Assembly (NCBI GenBank): GCA_964613725.1
Contig: CAZTJY010000036.1
Location: 1 to 30,004 of the forward strand
Reading direction: 5' to 3'
DNA: 30,004 nucleotides
Source: Parapedobacter sp964613725
GTDB taxonomy: Bacteria > Bacteroidota > Bacteroidia > Sphingobacteriales > Sphingobacteriaceae
Positions 9,269 through 17,806 of this stretch are shown piece by piece. The position numbers and the translations under genes are program-made. Numbering within the stretch: the first letter of the stretch is position 1; each line of letters opens with the position of its first letter. The notes below the pieces were generated by a model. The model was not told where the DNA came from. It made no database searches and saw only the letters and a list, made by a program, of their open reading frames with translations.

Positions 9269-9673
9269 ATGAAACTACGCGTTTTGGTCATTGACGACGA
9301 TGAGATATTCAATTTGATGGCCGATGTCGTATTACGGAATCTCGGTTTGGCGACGGACCCAAAGTGTTTCACCAGTGGTCAGGATGCATTAACCTATATT
9401 AACATGCATAGCGACGCGACCGTCTCCTACCTCCTTTTCCTCGACATCAACATGCCGACTATGAGCGGCTGGGAAGTGTTGGATACCATTCAAAGCTTGC
9501 CATACGCTGACCGCATACATGTTGTCATCGTCACGTCCTCGATAGACCGTGCAGATAAGAGAAAGGCTTCAAATTTCGAGCAGGTGATCGACTATATGGT
9601 AAAGCCATTGAAGCGGGAAAAGCTAGCAACACTTAAACAGCACGAAAAAATAGCACCTTTTTTTTCCCGGTAA
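9269..9673 (+). CDS. Single-domain response regulator (receiver only)
   Basis: This 134-residue CheY-like receiver has no output domain. Key residues are Asp9-Asp11 in LVIDDDE, phospho-acceptor Asp59 (YLLFLDINMP), the switch residue Thr89 or Ser90 (VVIVTSS) and Lys112 (MVKPLKR). The start at 9269 (MKLRVLVIDDDE) was chosen because the longer frame from 9209 adds 20 residues that lie inside the upstream gene. It begins 10 bases after the stop of the PAS/GAF protein, so the two are almost certainly co-transcribed and probably act together. It probably receives phosphate from His708 of the partner or from a kinase elsewhere and signals by protein-protein contact. It converges on the following minus-strand gene with a 13-base gap. 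Confidence 0.9.
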   Translation: MKLRVLVIDDDEIFNLMADVVLRNLGLATDPKCFTSGQDALTYINMHSDATVSYLLFLDINMPTMSGWEVLDTIQSLPYADRIHVVIVTSSIDRADKRKASNFEQVIDYMVKPLKREKLATLKQHEKIAPFFSR

Positions 9674-9686
9674 CCGGAACTCCCGT

Positions 9687-12617
9687 TCATCGCAGCGCCT
9701 GCCATAGGATTTCCACGGGATGGTACGCCTGCCGGTGTGCGCCGTCTTTGATTTGGTGGCGGCAACTGGTTCCGGGCGCGGCAATGAGCACTTCCGCTGG
9801 CGTGTTTCTCACGGTGGGCAACAACACCAGTTCGCCCACCTTCATCGAGACCTCATAATGTTCCTTCTCGTAACCAAAAGAGCCCGCCATACCGCAGCAA
9901 CCCGAAGGGATCACGGTTACTTCGTGCCCTTTCGGGAAGGACAATATTTTTGTGGTATAATCCACCAAGTGGAATGCCTTTTGGTAGCAGTGCCCATGGA
10001 GTTTTATTTGGCGTGGCATCTCGGAAAACGACGCTGGACTAATATGCCCGGCATCCATTTCGCGTGCTAAGAATTCGTCAATTAACAAGGCGTTCTTCGC
10101 CAATTTCTGTGCGTCGTCCAGTAACTGTTCATCTACCAAGTCCGGGTATTCATCCCGGAACGTCAGGATGGCCGACGGCTCGATACCGACAAGGGGTGTC
10201 TCGGCCGTTATGGCGTCTTTCAAATACCCGATATTGCGGTTCGCGATCACTTTCGCCTGCCGCAGCATTCCCTTCGATAAATAGGTTCGCCCACTTTCCA
10301 AGTGGCGGGTCAATTTCACTTCATAGCCGAGGGCCGTAAGCAGCCGGTAGGCCGTTTGGCCAACGCCGACATCATTGTATGTTGTGAACTCATCGCAAAA
10401 GAGGTAAACGGTCCGTCTTTCCCCGTGCTGATTTCGGCGACGCTTTTCACTGCGGATCCAGCTACGCAGTGTGGTTTTGCCCACTTCAGGCAGCGACCTA
10501 TCCTGCGCAAAGCCCAGCACTCCCTTAACCAACGGTGCCAGTACGTTGCTTTTGATAACCCAATTGTACAATCCCGGCACATAAGCTGCCAGCCGTTGCG
10601 ATTTGGTGAAGTTGGCAATAACCCAAGCCCGAAACGGTGTGCCGTTCGCATCGTAATAATGCTGCAGGAATTCGGCTTTCATCTTCGTGACGTCCACCCC
10701 CGAGGGGCATTCTGTTTTGCACGCCTTGCAGCTCAGGCACAAGTCCATCACTTCCTTAATTTCAGGGTGGTCGAAACGATTCACTTTGGGCGACGACGTG
10801 AGGTATTGCCGCAGTAAATTAGCGCGCGCCCGGGTGGTGTCCTTTTCTTCCCGCGTAGCCATGTATGAGGGACACATGGTGCCACCGGTGACGTGCGTCT
10901 TCCGGCAGTCGCCTGAACCTGAGCATTTTTCCGAGAGCCTTAAGATGCTTTCCTGTTTACGGAAATCAAATACCGTATCTATTTTAACGGTGCTGGTATC
11001 CTGCTCATAGCGTAAAAATTTATCCATGGGCGGTGTATCCACAATCTTGTTGGCGTTGAACACTCCCTTCGGATCAAAAATCGCCTTCACTTCCCGTAGC
11101 AACCCGTACACGGCGTCGCCCAGCACCGCGCCGATAAACTCACCGCGGAGGCGCCCATCGCCGTGCTCACCGCTCAATGAGCCGCTATACTTCTTCACCA
11201 GTTCTGTGGTTTCTGCCAGCACCGCACGGAAGGTGCGCTTGCCCTCGTCGGTTTTCAGGTTAATCAACGGTTCAACATGCAGTTCGCCCGCCCCCGCGTG
11301 GGCATAGTACGAAGCGTCCAATCCATGTCGACTGAGTATCTGCTGCAGGTCTTCAATGTAAGCCGGCAAATCTTCGGGAGGCACAGCACAATCTTCGATC
11401 AGGTTTACCGGCTGGGTATCGCCAGGCAGGTTCCGTATCAAACCAAGGCCCGCCTTACGCACATCCCACACCAGATTGGTCTCCGCACCGGTAATCAACG
11501 GATGCGCATAACCAAGCCCTTCGTCCACCAGTTCGGCACGCAATGCCGCTGCCTTACGTTGCACCTCTTCCACCGTATTTCCCCTAAATTCAACCATCAA
11601 TAATGCGGCCGGGTCGCCCTCGATGAAAAACCGGTTATATTGGTAGGTCGGGTGCCCCTTGGTAAAATCCATGATGTATTTATCCACCAGCTCTGATGCC
11701 TCAGGCAGGTGGCGCAGCGCCACGATGTTGGCGTGAAGGGATTCGATGAGCGTATTGCAATGGATGCAAAGCAACCCAACTTCACTGGGCGGCAATGGAA
11801 GGAGGTTCAGCTTTGCTTCGGTAAGGATGGCCAGCGTACCCTCTGAGCCAGCAAGGAGCTTACAGAAATTAAAAGGTTGGTCCGAAGCAACCATCATATC
11901 CAATGCATAGCCGGTATTCCGTCGCGTCAGCGTCGATTTTGGATACCCTTTACGTATGGCCGCTTGATTGTCTGGGCTGGTCAACAAATCATTCATCCGG
12001 CGATAGATTTCGCCCTCACGGTTCGGCAGGGTCAATTTTTTGAACAACACCGCATCGTCCAACGCTTTGAAAAGCACTTCCGAGCCATCATCGAGGAGCA
12101 CCGTCGCTTCGAGTAGGTGGCTCCGCGTATCGCCCCACACGATGGAGTGGAGGCCGCACGAATTATTGCCCACCATGCCGCCCACCATGGCCCGGCTCGC
12201 CGTGGAGGTTTCGGGGCCAAACATCAAGCCGTACGGCCGGAGATAAGCATTCAAGTCATCGCGGATAACGCCCGGCTGCACCCGTACCCACCGTTCTTGG
12301 GCATTGACTTCCAATATGCCATTAAAGTGTTTGGACACGTCCACTACGATTCCCCGGCCCACCACCTGGCCGGCAAGCGAGGTGCCCGCGGTTCGCGGGA
12401 TCAACGTTACCCCGTGCCCGGCGGCAAACGCGATCAGTTCTTTCAAATCTGCCTGGTGGCGTGGAATGGCCACTGCGAGGGGAAGCTCTTGGTATACCGA
12501 TGCGTCCGTGGCATACGCGCGGAGTAATGCCCGGTGCTTGGCGGTTTCATTATAATAAATCTGGCCATCCAAGCGCGCTGCCAATTGCTCCAAGTCCTGT
12601 AGTTTCATTTCGCTCAT
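9687..12617 (-). CDS. FAD-linked oxidase with Fe-S domain (YdiJ/D-lactate or D-2-hydroxyglutarate dehydrogenase type)
   Basis: A 976-residue three-part enzyme. The N-terminal FAD-binding-4 domain includes IPRTAGTSLAGQVVGRGI and GGMVGNNSCGLHS. An FAD-oxidase C-terminal domain follows, with AHAGAGELHVEPLINL and SGEHGDGR. A ferredoxin-like region then carries CSGSGDCRKTHVTGGTMCPS and CLSCKACKTECPSG. The C-terminal CCG domain includes SGCCGMAGSFGYEKEHY. The plan matches E. coli YdiJ and related membrane-associated dehydrogenases that oxidise D-2-hydroxy acids and pass electrons to the quinone pool. The exact substrate cannot be read from sequence. The longest frame begins with GTG at 12626. ATG at 12617 was chosen (12608 also possible) because a TACCTTTA element at 12638-12631 would start transcription near the GTG. 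It follows the FucP-type transporter on the same strand. Confidence 0.88.
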   Translation of the reverse strand: MSEMKLQDLEQLAARLDGQIYYNETAKHRALLRAYATDASVYQELPLAVAIPRHQADLKELIAFAAGHGVTLIPRTAGTSLAGQVVGRGIVVDVSKHFNGILEVNAQERWVRVQPGVIRDDLNAYLRPYGLMFGPETSTASRAMVGGMVGNNSCGLHSIVWGDTRSHLLEATVLLDDGSEVLFKALDDAVLFKKLTLPNREGEIYRRMNDLLTSPDNQAAIRKGYPKSTLTRRNTGYALDMMVASDQPFNFCKLLAGSEGTLAILTEAKLNLLPLPPSEVGLLCIHCNTLIESLHANIVALRHLPEASELVDKYIMDFTKGHPTYQYNRFFIEGDPAALLMVEFRGNTVEEVQRKAAALRAELVDEGLGYAHPLITGAETNLVWDVRKAGLGLIRNLPGDTQPVNLIEDCAVPPEDLPAYIEDLQQILSRHGLDASYYAHAGAGELHVEPLINLKTDEGKRTFRAVLAETTELVKKYSGSLSGEHGDGRLRGEFIGAVLGDAVYGLLREVKAIFDPKGVFNANKIVDTPPMDKFLRYEQDTSTVKIDTVFDFRKQESILRLSEKCSGSGDCRKTHVTGGTMCPSYMATREEKDTTRARANLLRQYLTSSPKVNRFDHPEIKEVMDLCLSCKACKTECPSGVDVTKMKAEFLQHYYDANGTPFRAWVIANFTKSQRLAAYVPGLYNWVIKSNVLAPLVKGVLGFAQDRSLPEVGKTTLRSWIRSEKRRRNQHGERRTVYLFCDEFTTYNDVGVGQTAYRLLTALGYEVKLTRHLESGRTYLSKGMLRQAKVIANRNIGYLKDAITAETPLVGIEPSAILTFRDEYPDLVDEQLLDDAQKLAKNALLIDEFLAREMDAGHISPASFSEMPRQIKLHGHCYQKAFHLVDYTTKILSFPKGHEVTVIPSGCCGMAGSFGYEKEHYEVSMKVGELVLLPTVRNTPAEVLIAAPGTSCRHQIKDGAHRQAYHPVEILWQALR

Positions 12618-12725
12618 CTGGTTCACGTGTTAAAGGTACGTAATCAACCAACAAACGTTTCATGGCCTAGGGCATAATGATAAGAAATGTGGTAATCTTG
12701 ATAAGATTGGACAGTATAATTGGTA

Positions 12726-12745
12726 GTGGCCACTCTAGTGGCCAC
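12726..12745 (-). repeat. Palindromic hairpin spanning the sugar transporter stop codon
   Basis: GTGGCCAC occurs twice (12726-12733 and 12738-12745) around TCTA, so an 8-base stem with a 4-base loop can form. The TAG stop of the transporter gene (12737-12735 on the minus strand) lies in the loop. No T-run follows on the minus strand (TACCAATTATACTG), so it is not a classical terminator. It may protect the 3' end of the message or be chance. Confidence 0.5.
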
Positions 12746-14144
12746 CGGCAACGGACTCCGATTTCTTGACTACACCTAGCTTCCGGCTACAATACAAACC
12801 GTAGCCGGCAATATATGCATAGCAAATGGCAGGGATGATAAACGACGGTTTCAGCCCGATGGTATCGGCCATCCAACCCTGCAACAGCGGGATCAACGCA
12901 CCACCCAGAATACCCATCACCAATAAAGAAGCTCCCTGGCTGGTATGCGCCCCTAAGCCGGTGATGGCTAATGTGAAGATGTTAGACCACATGATGGAGT
13001 TGAACAAACCCACGGCCAAAAGGGTCCACATCGCCCAACTGCCGCTACCTCCTACCGTCGCAAGTAATAGCCCGATGTTCACCAAGGCAAATACCAGCAA
13101 CGTACGGGCCGCCATGGAACGCCCGATCGCGAAAGCACCGAAATTGAGCAGGATAAATAGCAGAAACGCGGCAACTTGCGTGAATGTGAGGTCAACGATA
13201 CTGTATATCAAAAGGAATACCAGCAACGCCGCCACCACCATATACACGGCTTTACGCGGCCCTTTCCATTTATCGTTCAAGGAGATGGCTCCAAGGAAAC
13301 GGCCGATCATCGCACCGCCCCAGTATAACGCCAGGTAATTCTTGCCCACGTGCTCACCTAAACCCATGATGTCCGGCTGGCTGATAAAGCTGATGATCAG
13401 GCTCCCGATAGCCACTTCAGCACCCACGTAAAAGAAAATGCCCAATACGCCCCCCCGCAGCTGCGGGAATGCCAATGCGCCGAGCTTGCCACCTTCTATT
13501 TCCTCCGCTTGGAACTTGGGTAAACGCACAAACCAAACGAGTACCGCCACCAGCACGAACAACAAGCCAAAAATCAGATAGGGGATTTTCGTCGCCTCGG
13601 CTGTAATTTCACCACCTTCGGCGAAAAACTCAAAAACGAGATACCCGCCCAACACCGGCGCGATGGTGGTGCCCAATGAATTGAACGCCTGCGCCATGTT
13701 CAGCCGGCTCGACGCCCCTTCAGGACTGCCGAGTATGGCTACATAGGGGTTGGCAGAAATCTGCAACAAGGTAAATCCCAACCCCAACGTGAACAAGGCC
13801 AACAGGAACATGGGGTATATGGCCATCGTCTCCGCAGGATAAAAAAGCACGCAGCCCAATGCCGAAATGACTAAACCGATGATAATGCCGCCCTTGTAGC
13901 CGATTTTATTGATGGGATCACCATATAGATAGGAAATGAGGAAATAAATCACCGAGCCAACGAAGTATGCGCCAAAAAAAGCAAACTGTACCAGCATCGC
14001 TTGGAAATACGTCAACTGGAAAAGTTCTTTCAAATGCGGAATGAGGATGTCGTTCATACAGGTGATGAAGCCCCACATGAAAAATAAGGTGGTCAACGTG
14101 GACAGTGCCACTTGATAATTCGGTTTATTTTCCGCTTGAGTCAT
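12735..14144 (-). CDS. FucP-type sugar MFS transporter
   Basis: This is an inner-membrane H+-coupled sugar permease of the major facilitator superfamily, FucP/GluP branch. The 469-residue product has about 12 hydrophobic spans. Typical branch features include TLFFMWGFITCMNDILIPHL near residues 17-36, the QISANPYVA segment, and NMAQAFNSLGTTIAPVLGG. FucP-family proteins import L-fucose, and related Bacteroidota members import glucose, galactose, N-acetylglucosamine or other hexoses, so substrate is not assigned. It is the first gene of a minus-strand pair with the FAD/Fe-S dehydrogenase, separated from pyruvate carboxylase by a terminator, and has its own candidate promoter. The fumarylacetoacetase-family hydrolase two genes upstream hints at deoxysugar breakdown, but that is only context. 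Confidence 0.88.
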   Translation of the reverse strand: MTQAENKPNYQVALSTLTTLFFMWGFITCMNDILIPHLKELFQLTYFQAMLVQFAFFGAYFVGSVIYFLISYLYGDPINKIGYKGGIIIGLVISALGCVLFYPAETMAIYPMFLLALFTLGLGFTLLQISANPYVAILGSPEGASSRLNMAQAFNSLGTTIAPVLGGYLVFEFFAEGGEITAEATKIPYLIFGLLFVLVAVLVWFVRLPKFQAEEIEGGKLGALAFPQLRGGVLGIFFYVGAEVAIGSLIISFISQPDIMGLGEHVGKNYLALYWGGAMIGRFLGAISLNDKWKGPRKAVYMVVAALLVFLLIYSIVDLTFTQVAAFLLFILLNFGAFAIGRSMAARTLLVFALVNIGLLLATVGGSGSWAMWTLLAVGLFNSIMWSNIFTLAITGLGAHTSQGASLLVMGILGGALIPLLQGWMADTIGLKPSFIIPAICYAYIAGYGLYCSRKLGVVKKSESVAGGH

Positions 14145-14187
14145 AGCAATATTTATAATTGATAGCCAATATTTACTTAATTCGGTG

Positions 14188-14218
14188 CTAATGTACCTAA
14201 AAACCCGACACTAGACAA
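14188..14218 (-). promoter_or_regulatory. Candidate promoter for the sugar transporter gene
   Basis: On the minus strand, TTG (14218-14216) is followed after 20 bases by TACATTAG (14195-14188), one mismatch from the -7 consensus TAnnTTTG. Spacing is right for Bacteroidota sigma-ABfr-type promoters. It would give a leader of about 40 bases. A small inverted repeat, ATTGAT-T-ATCAAT (14254-14266), lies upstream. Confidence 0.4.
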
Positions 14219-14287
14219 CCCAAAACCGCAAAAATGCTAAATCGTTAAATCATATTGATTATCAATCAGATAATTATAAAAATCGAA

Positions 14288-14309
14288 AGGCGCTGTCTAA
14301 ACAGCGCCT
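14288..14309 (-). terminator. Intrinsic terminator after pyruvate carboxylase
   Basis: A perfect 9-base inverted repeat, AGGCGCTGT (14288-14296) and ACAGCGCCT (14301-14309), with a 4-base loop. On the minus strand it is followed by TTCGATTTTT. It lies 40 bases beyond the pyc stop and separates the pyc unit from the transporter unit. Confidence 0.8.
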
Positions 14310-14349
14310 CAAAGAATCTTAACAACCAGCATCGGACCGTTATGGCTTG

Positions 14350-17300
14350 CTATTTCGTTTCCAGCACCAAATCATCGGTATTCACCAATGTTCCTGCCCC
14401 TAGCACAATCTTCTTCACCGTGCCTGCCACCGCTGCGGTGACGGTCGTCTCCATTTTCATGGCTTCGATAATGAAGAGCGGTTGGTTCACCGCTACGGCA
14501 TCTCCCTCTTTCACGAACATCGTGGACAGCAGCCCTTGCAACGGCGACCCCACCTGCTGGGGATTGGCCAAGTCCGCCTTCTTGTTTTCCTTACGCGTAG
14601 CGTTCGAGCCGGCATCGTGTATCTCGAGGTTCCGTGTCTGCCCGTTCAGCTTAAAGAAAACAGTTCTTTTGCCGGCCGCATCCGGTGGCCCTATGGACAC
14701 CAGCTTAACCAGCAGCGTTTTGCCCCTAGCAATTTCGATCGTGGTTTCTTCCCCCGGTTCCATCCCGTACAGAAAATACCGTGTAGGCACGACAGATACA
14801 TCCCCATACTTCCGATAAGCCTTTAAATAATCGGAAAATACCTTTGGATAAAACTTGTAACTCAAATAATCGGTAAAAGCGAGGTCGGTGCCAAATGCGC
14901 GTTGAAAATCACTGAAGTCTGTGTCCATATCCAGCGGCGGCAGGTACAGATTTGGCCGCTCGGTATACGCCTGCTGTCCTTTCAGCACCATCTGCTGCAA
15001 TTGTCCGGGAAATCCACCCTCCGGTTGGCCGATATCGCCTTTGAAGAACGACACCACCGAATCGGGAAAGGAAAGGGTAGCACCTTTAGCCATCACGTCG
15101 TCCGCCGTAAGGTTATTGGCTACCATATATTGCGCCATGTCGCCCACCACCTTCGAACTGGGCGTTACCTTCACGATGTCGCCAAACATTGCATTGGCCT
15201 CACGGTAGCTCCGCTTGATATCGGCAATGCGGTCGCCCAAGCCCAGTGCCGCTGCCTGCTGCCGCAGGTTGGAGTATTGGCCGCCCGGTATTTCGTGGCG
15301 GAACACCTCGGCAGAGCCTGCCTTCATCCCCGATTCAAATGGCGCATAATACGCACGTACCGCCTCCCAATATTCACTATACGCATGCAGGCTATCCGCA
15401 TCGAACGGGTTCTCGCGTTCGTGGAAGCGCATCATTTCGACCACCGCATTGAAATTCGGCTGCGAAGTGAGCCCCGAAAGCGCGCCGAGTGCACAATCGA
15501 CCACATCCACCCCCGCTTCGATCGCTTTCAAGTAGGTAGCCGTTTGCAGCGACGACGTATCGTGCGTATGTAGATGTATGGGTATTTTTACGGTATCTTT
15601 CAATGCCAAAATCAGTTCCTGCGCCGCGTAGGGTTTCAATAGGCCCGACATGTCTTTCAAACCCAGCATGTGCGCACCGGCATTTTCTAAGTCTTTAGCC
15701 ATGCGCAGGTAATATTCCAGACTGTATTTGGTGCGCGTCGGGTCGAGGATATCGCCGGTATAACACAGCGTTCCCTCCGCGATGCCGCCCGTACGCTTCC
15801 GTACCATCTCGATGCATGGTGTGATGTTTTCCATCCAGTTGAGCGAGTCGAAAATCCGGAAGACGTCTATCCCGGTTTCCCAGCTTTTTTCAACGAATGC
15901 GTCGATCAGGTTATCCGGATAGGCCGCATACCCTACCCCATTGCATCCGCGGATCAGCATCTGCAATAAAATATTGGGCACCGCTTTCCGCAATTTGGCC
16001 AACCGTTGCCAAGGGTCTTCCTGTTGGAAGCGCAAGCATACGTCAAATGTAGCGCCACCCCACACCTCCATACTGAATGTCTGGGGATGCGCTTTCGCGA
16101 AACCTGCAGCCACTTTCAGCATATCATAGGTGCGTACACGCGTAGCGAGTAACGATTGGTGTGCATCGCGCAACGTGGTATCGGTATAATGTATCGGCTT
16201 CTCATTTGCCAACCATCCGCAAAAGCCTTCCGGTCCCAGTTCCGTGAGCCGGTCTTTGGTCCCTTTGGGATAGGGTGCATGGATATCCACCGACGGTACC
16301 TGCGGTGTCTCCAGGTGTGGTGGCAACGAAGCCCCTTTCACATCGGGATTGCCATTTACCGATATATCGCCGAGAAACTCCAGCAGCTTGGTTCCCCGGT
16401 CCAGCCGTGCCGCTGGCTTGAACAACTCCGGGTGCGCTGCAATGAAGCCCACCGTGGCCTCACCGGCCAGGAACACCGGATGGGTAATTAGGTTCTCCAA
16501 GAACCCGATATTGTTTTTCACGCCGCGTATCCGGAATTCGCGGAGCGCCCGGTCCATCCGTTTGGCCGCTTCGGCCAACGTATTGCCATGCGTGCTGAGC
16601 TTAACCAGCATGGAATCGAAAAAAGGACTCACCTTCATCCCCGGATAGGCACTGCCCTCGTCAAGCCGCACGCCGAACCCCGCCGCATTGCGGTAGGTGA
16701 TAATGGTTCCGTAGTCGGGCTTGAAATCCATAGCCGGATCTTCCGTTGTAATCCGGCATTGGATCGCATAGCCATTCAACGGAACTGCCGCCCGGTTGCC
16801 TAGGCCGACCCGCTGGTCAGCAAGCTGGCAACCAGCGGCAACATAAAGCTGGGTTTTTATAAGGTCTATGCCGGTAACCAATTCGGTTACCGTATGTTCA
16901 ACCTGGATGCGTGGATTTACCTCGATGAAATACACCCCACCCGTAGCATCCACCAAAAACTCCACCGTTCCTACGTTGTCGTACGCCGCCTGTTTTGCAA
17001 TGGCCGTCGCATAGGCATACAGTGTATCCCTCGTTTCTTCGGCCAGGTTTGCGGCGGGTGCCACTTCCACTACTTTCTGGAACCTGCGCTGCACCGAGCA
17101 ATCGCGCTCGTAGAGGTGCACCACATTGCCGTGCTGGTCGCCCACCACCTGCACCTCGATGTGACGGGGGTTCTCAATAAACCGTTCCAGAAAAACCGTC
17201 CCGTCGCCGAACGCTTTGAGCGCCTCGTTGCGCGCACTAGCAAAGGTCATTTCCAAATCCGCATCATTCCGTACTACGCGCATCCCCCGGCCACCACCGC

Positions 17301-17790
17301 CCGCCGCCGCCTTCAGCATCAATGGATAGCCAATCCTGCGCGCTTCAGCAAGTGCTTCCGCCGTTCCATCCAGATCCTTATCGCTGCTCTGGATAATGGG
17401 TACGCCCGCCCGTTGGGCAACCTCCTTGGCCTTTACCTTGTCGCCCAGCATATCCATTACCGCAGGCGATGGGCCAACGAACACGATGCCCTCATCGGCG
17501 CACCGCCGGGCGAATGCTGCATTCTCCGATAAGAAACCATAGCCCGGGTGGATTGCATCGGCGCCGCATTCCTTTGCGGTATCGATGATCGCTTCGATAT
17601 CGAGGTAGGGTTTCAGCGGCTCGTGGTCCCCGCCCACCTGGTAGGCCTCATCGGCCTTGTAACGGTGCAGCGAATACCGGTCTTCGAAGGTATAAATAGC
17701 CACGGTGCCGATTCCCAATTCGTTACACGCCCGGCTGATGCGGATGGCGATTTCACCGCGATTGGCGATGAGTACCTTTTTGATCTTCAT
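14350..17790 (-). CDS. pyc: Pyruvate carboxylase
   Basis: This biotin enzyme carboxylates pyruvate to oxaloacetate with ATP and bicarbonate, refilling the TCA cycle. The 1146-residue chain has the full single-polypeptide plan. Biotin carboxylase comes first (about 1-450: KKVLIANRGEIAIRISRAC, AAAGGGGRGMRVV, ERDCSVQRRFQKVVE). The carboxyltransferase barrel follows (about 530-800: YTDTTLRDAHQSLLATRVR, and the metal-site LHTHDTS). Next are the PYC/OADA allosteric and linker region and a C-terminal biotinyl domain, where EAMKMETTV places the biotinylated Lys at residue 1112. The open frame reaches back to 17847, but the first 19 residues are unlike the family. ATG 17790, giving MKIKKVLIANRGE, is the natural start and leaves 16 bases after the upstream hydrolase stop. 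The two genes are probably one operon. Confidence 0.96.
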   Translation of the reverse strand: MKIKKVLIANRGEIAIRISRACNELGIGTVAIYTFEDRYSLHRYKADEAYQVGGDHEPLKPYLDIEAIIDTAKECGADAIHPGYGFLSENAAFARRCADEGIVFVGPSPAVMDMLGDKVKAKEVAQRAGVPIIQSSDKDLDGTAEALAEARRIGYPLMLKAAAGGGGRGMRVVRNDADLEMTFASARNEALKAFGDGTVFLERFIENPRHIEVQVVGDQHGNVVHLYERDCSVQRRFQKVVEVAPAANLAEETRDTLYAYATAIAKQAAYDNVGTVEFLVDATGGVYFIEVNPRIQVEHTVTELVTGIDLIKTQLYVAAGCQLADQRVGLGNRAAVPLNGYAIQCRITTEDPAMDFKPDYGTIITYRNAAGFGVRLDEGSAYPGMKVSPFFDSMLVKLSTHGNTLAEAAKRMDRALREFRIRGVKNNIGFLENLITHPVFLAGEATVGFIAAHPELFKPAARLDRGTKLLEFLGDISVNGNPDVKGASLPPHLETPQVPSVDIHAPYPKGTKDRLTELGPEGFCGWLANEKPIHYTDTTLRDAHQSLLATRVRTYDMLKVAAGFAKAHPQTFSMEVWGGATFDVCLRFQQEDPWQRLAKLRKAVPNILLQMLIRGCNGVGYAAYPDNLIDAFVEKSWETGIDVFRIFDSLNWMENITPCIEMVRKRTGGIAEGTLCYTGDILDPTRTKYSLEYYLRMAKDLENAGAHMLGLKDMSGLLKPYAAQELILALKDTVKIPIHLHTHDTSSLQTATYLKAIEAGVDVVDCALGALSGLTSQPNFNAVVEMMRFHERENPFDADSLHAYSEYWEAVRAYYAPFESGMKAGSAEVFRHEIPGGQYSNLRQQAAALGLGDRIADIKRSYREANAMFGDIVKVTPSSKVVGDMAQYMVANNLTADDVMAKGATLSFPDSVVSFFKGDIGQPEGGFPGQLQQMVLKGQQAYTERPNLYLPPLDMDTDFSDFQRAFGTDLAFTDYLSYKFYPKVFSDYLKAYRKYGDVSVVPTRYFLYGMEPGEETTIEIARGKTLLVKLVSIGPPDAAGKRTVFFKLNGQTRNLEIHDAGSNATRKENKKADLANPQQVGSPLQGLLSTMFVKEGDAVAVNQPLFIIEAMKMETTVTAAVAGTVKKIVLGAGTLVNTDDLVLETK

Positions 17791-17806
17791 GGTTTTTCCA
17801 TTTATT

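Noticed and set aside
9640..9690. A-run and T-run (AAAAAATAGCACCTTTTTTTT) and CCGGTAACCGG as a terminator between the converging response regulator and dehydrogenase genes
   Set aside because: The A/T arms would form only a weak A-U stem inside the coding sequence, and CCGGT-A-ACCGG leaves a one-base loop, so neither makes a convincing intrinsic terminator.
14254..14266. ATTGAT-T-ATCAAT inverted repeat as an FNR/CRP-type operator
   Set aside because: The half-sites resemble TTGAT/ATCAA, but the spacer is one base rather than four, and the region is AT-rich, so chance is likely.
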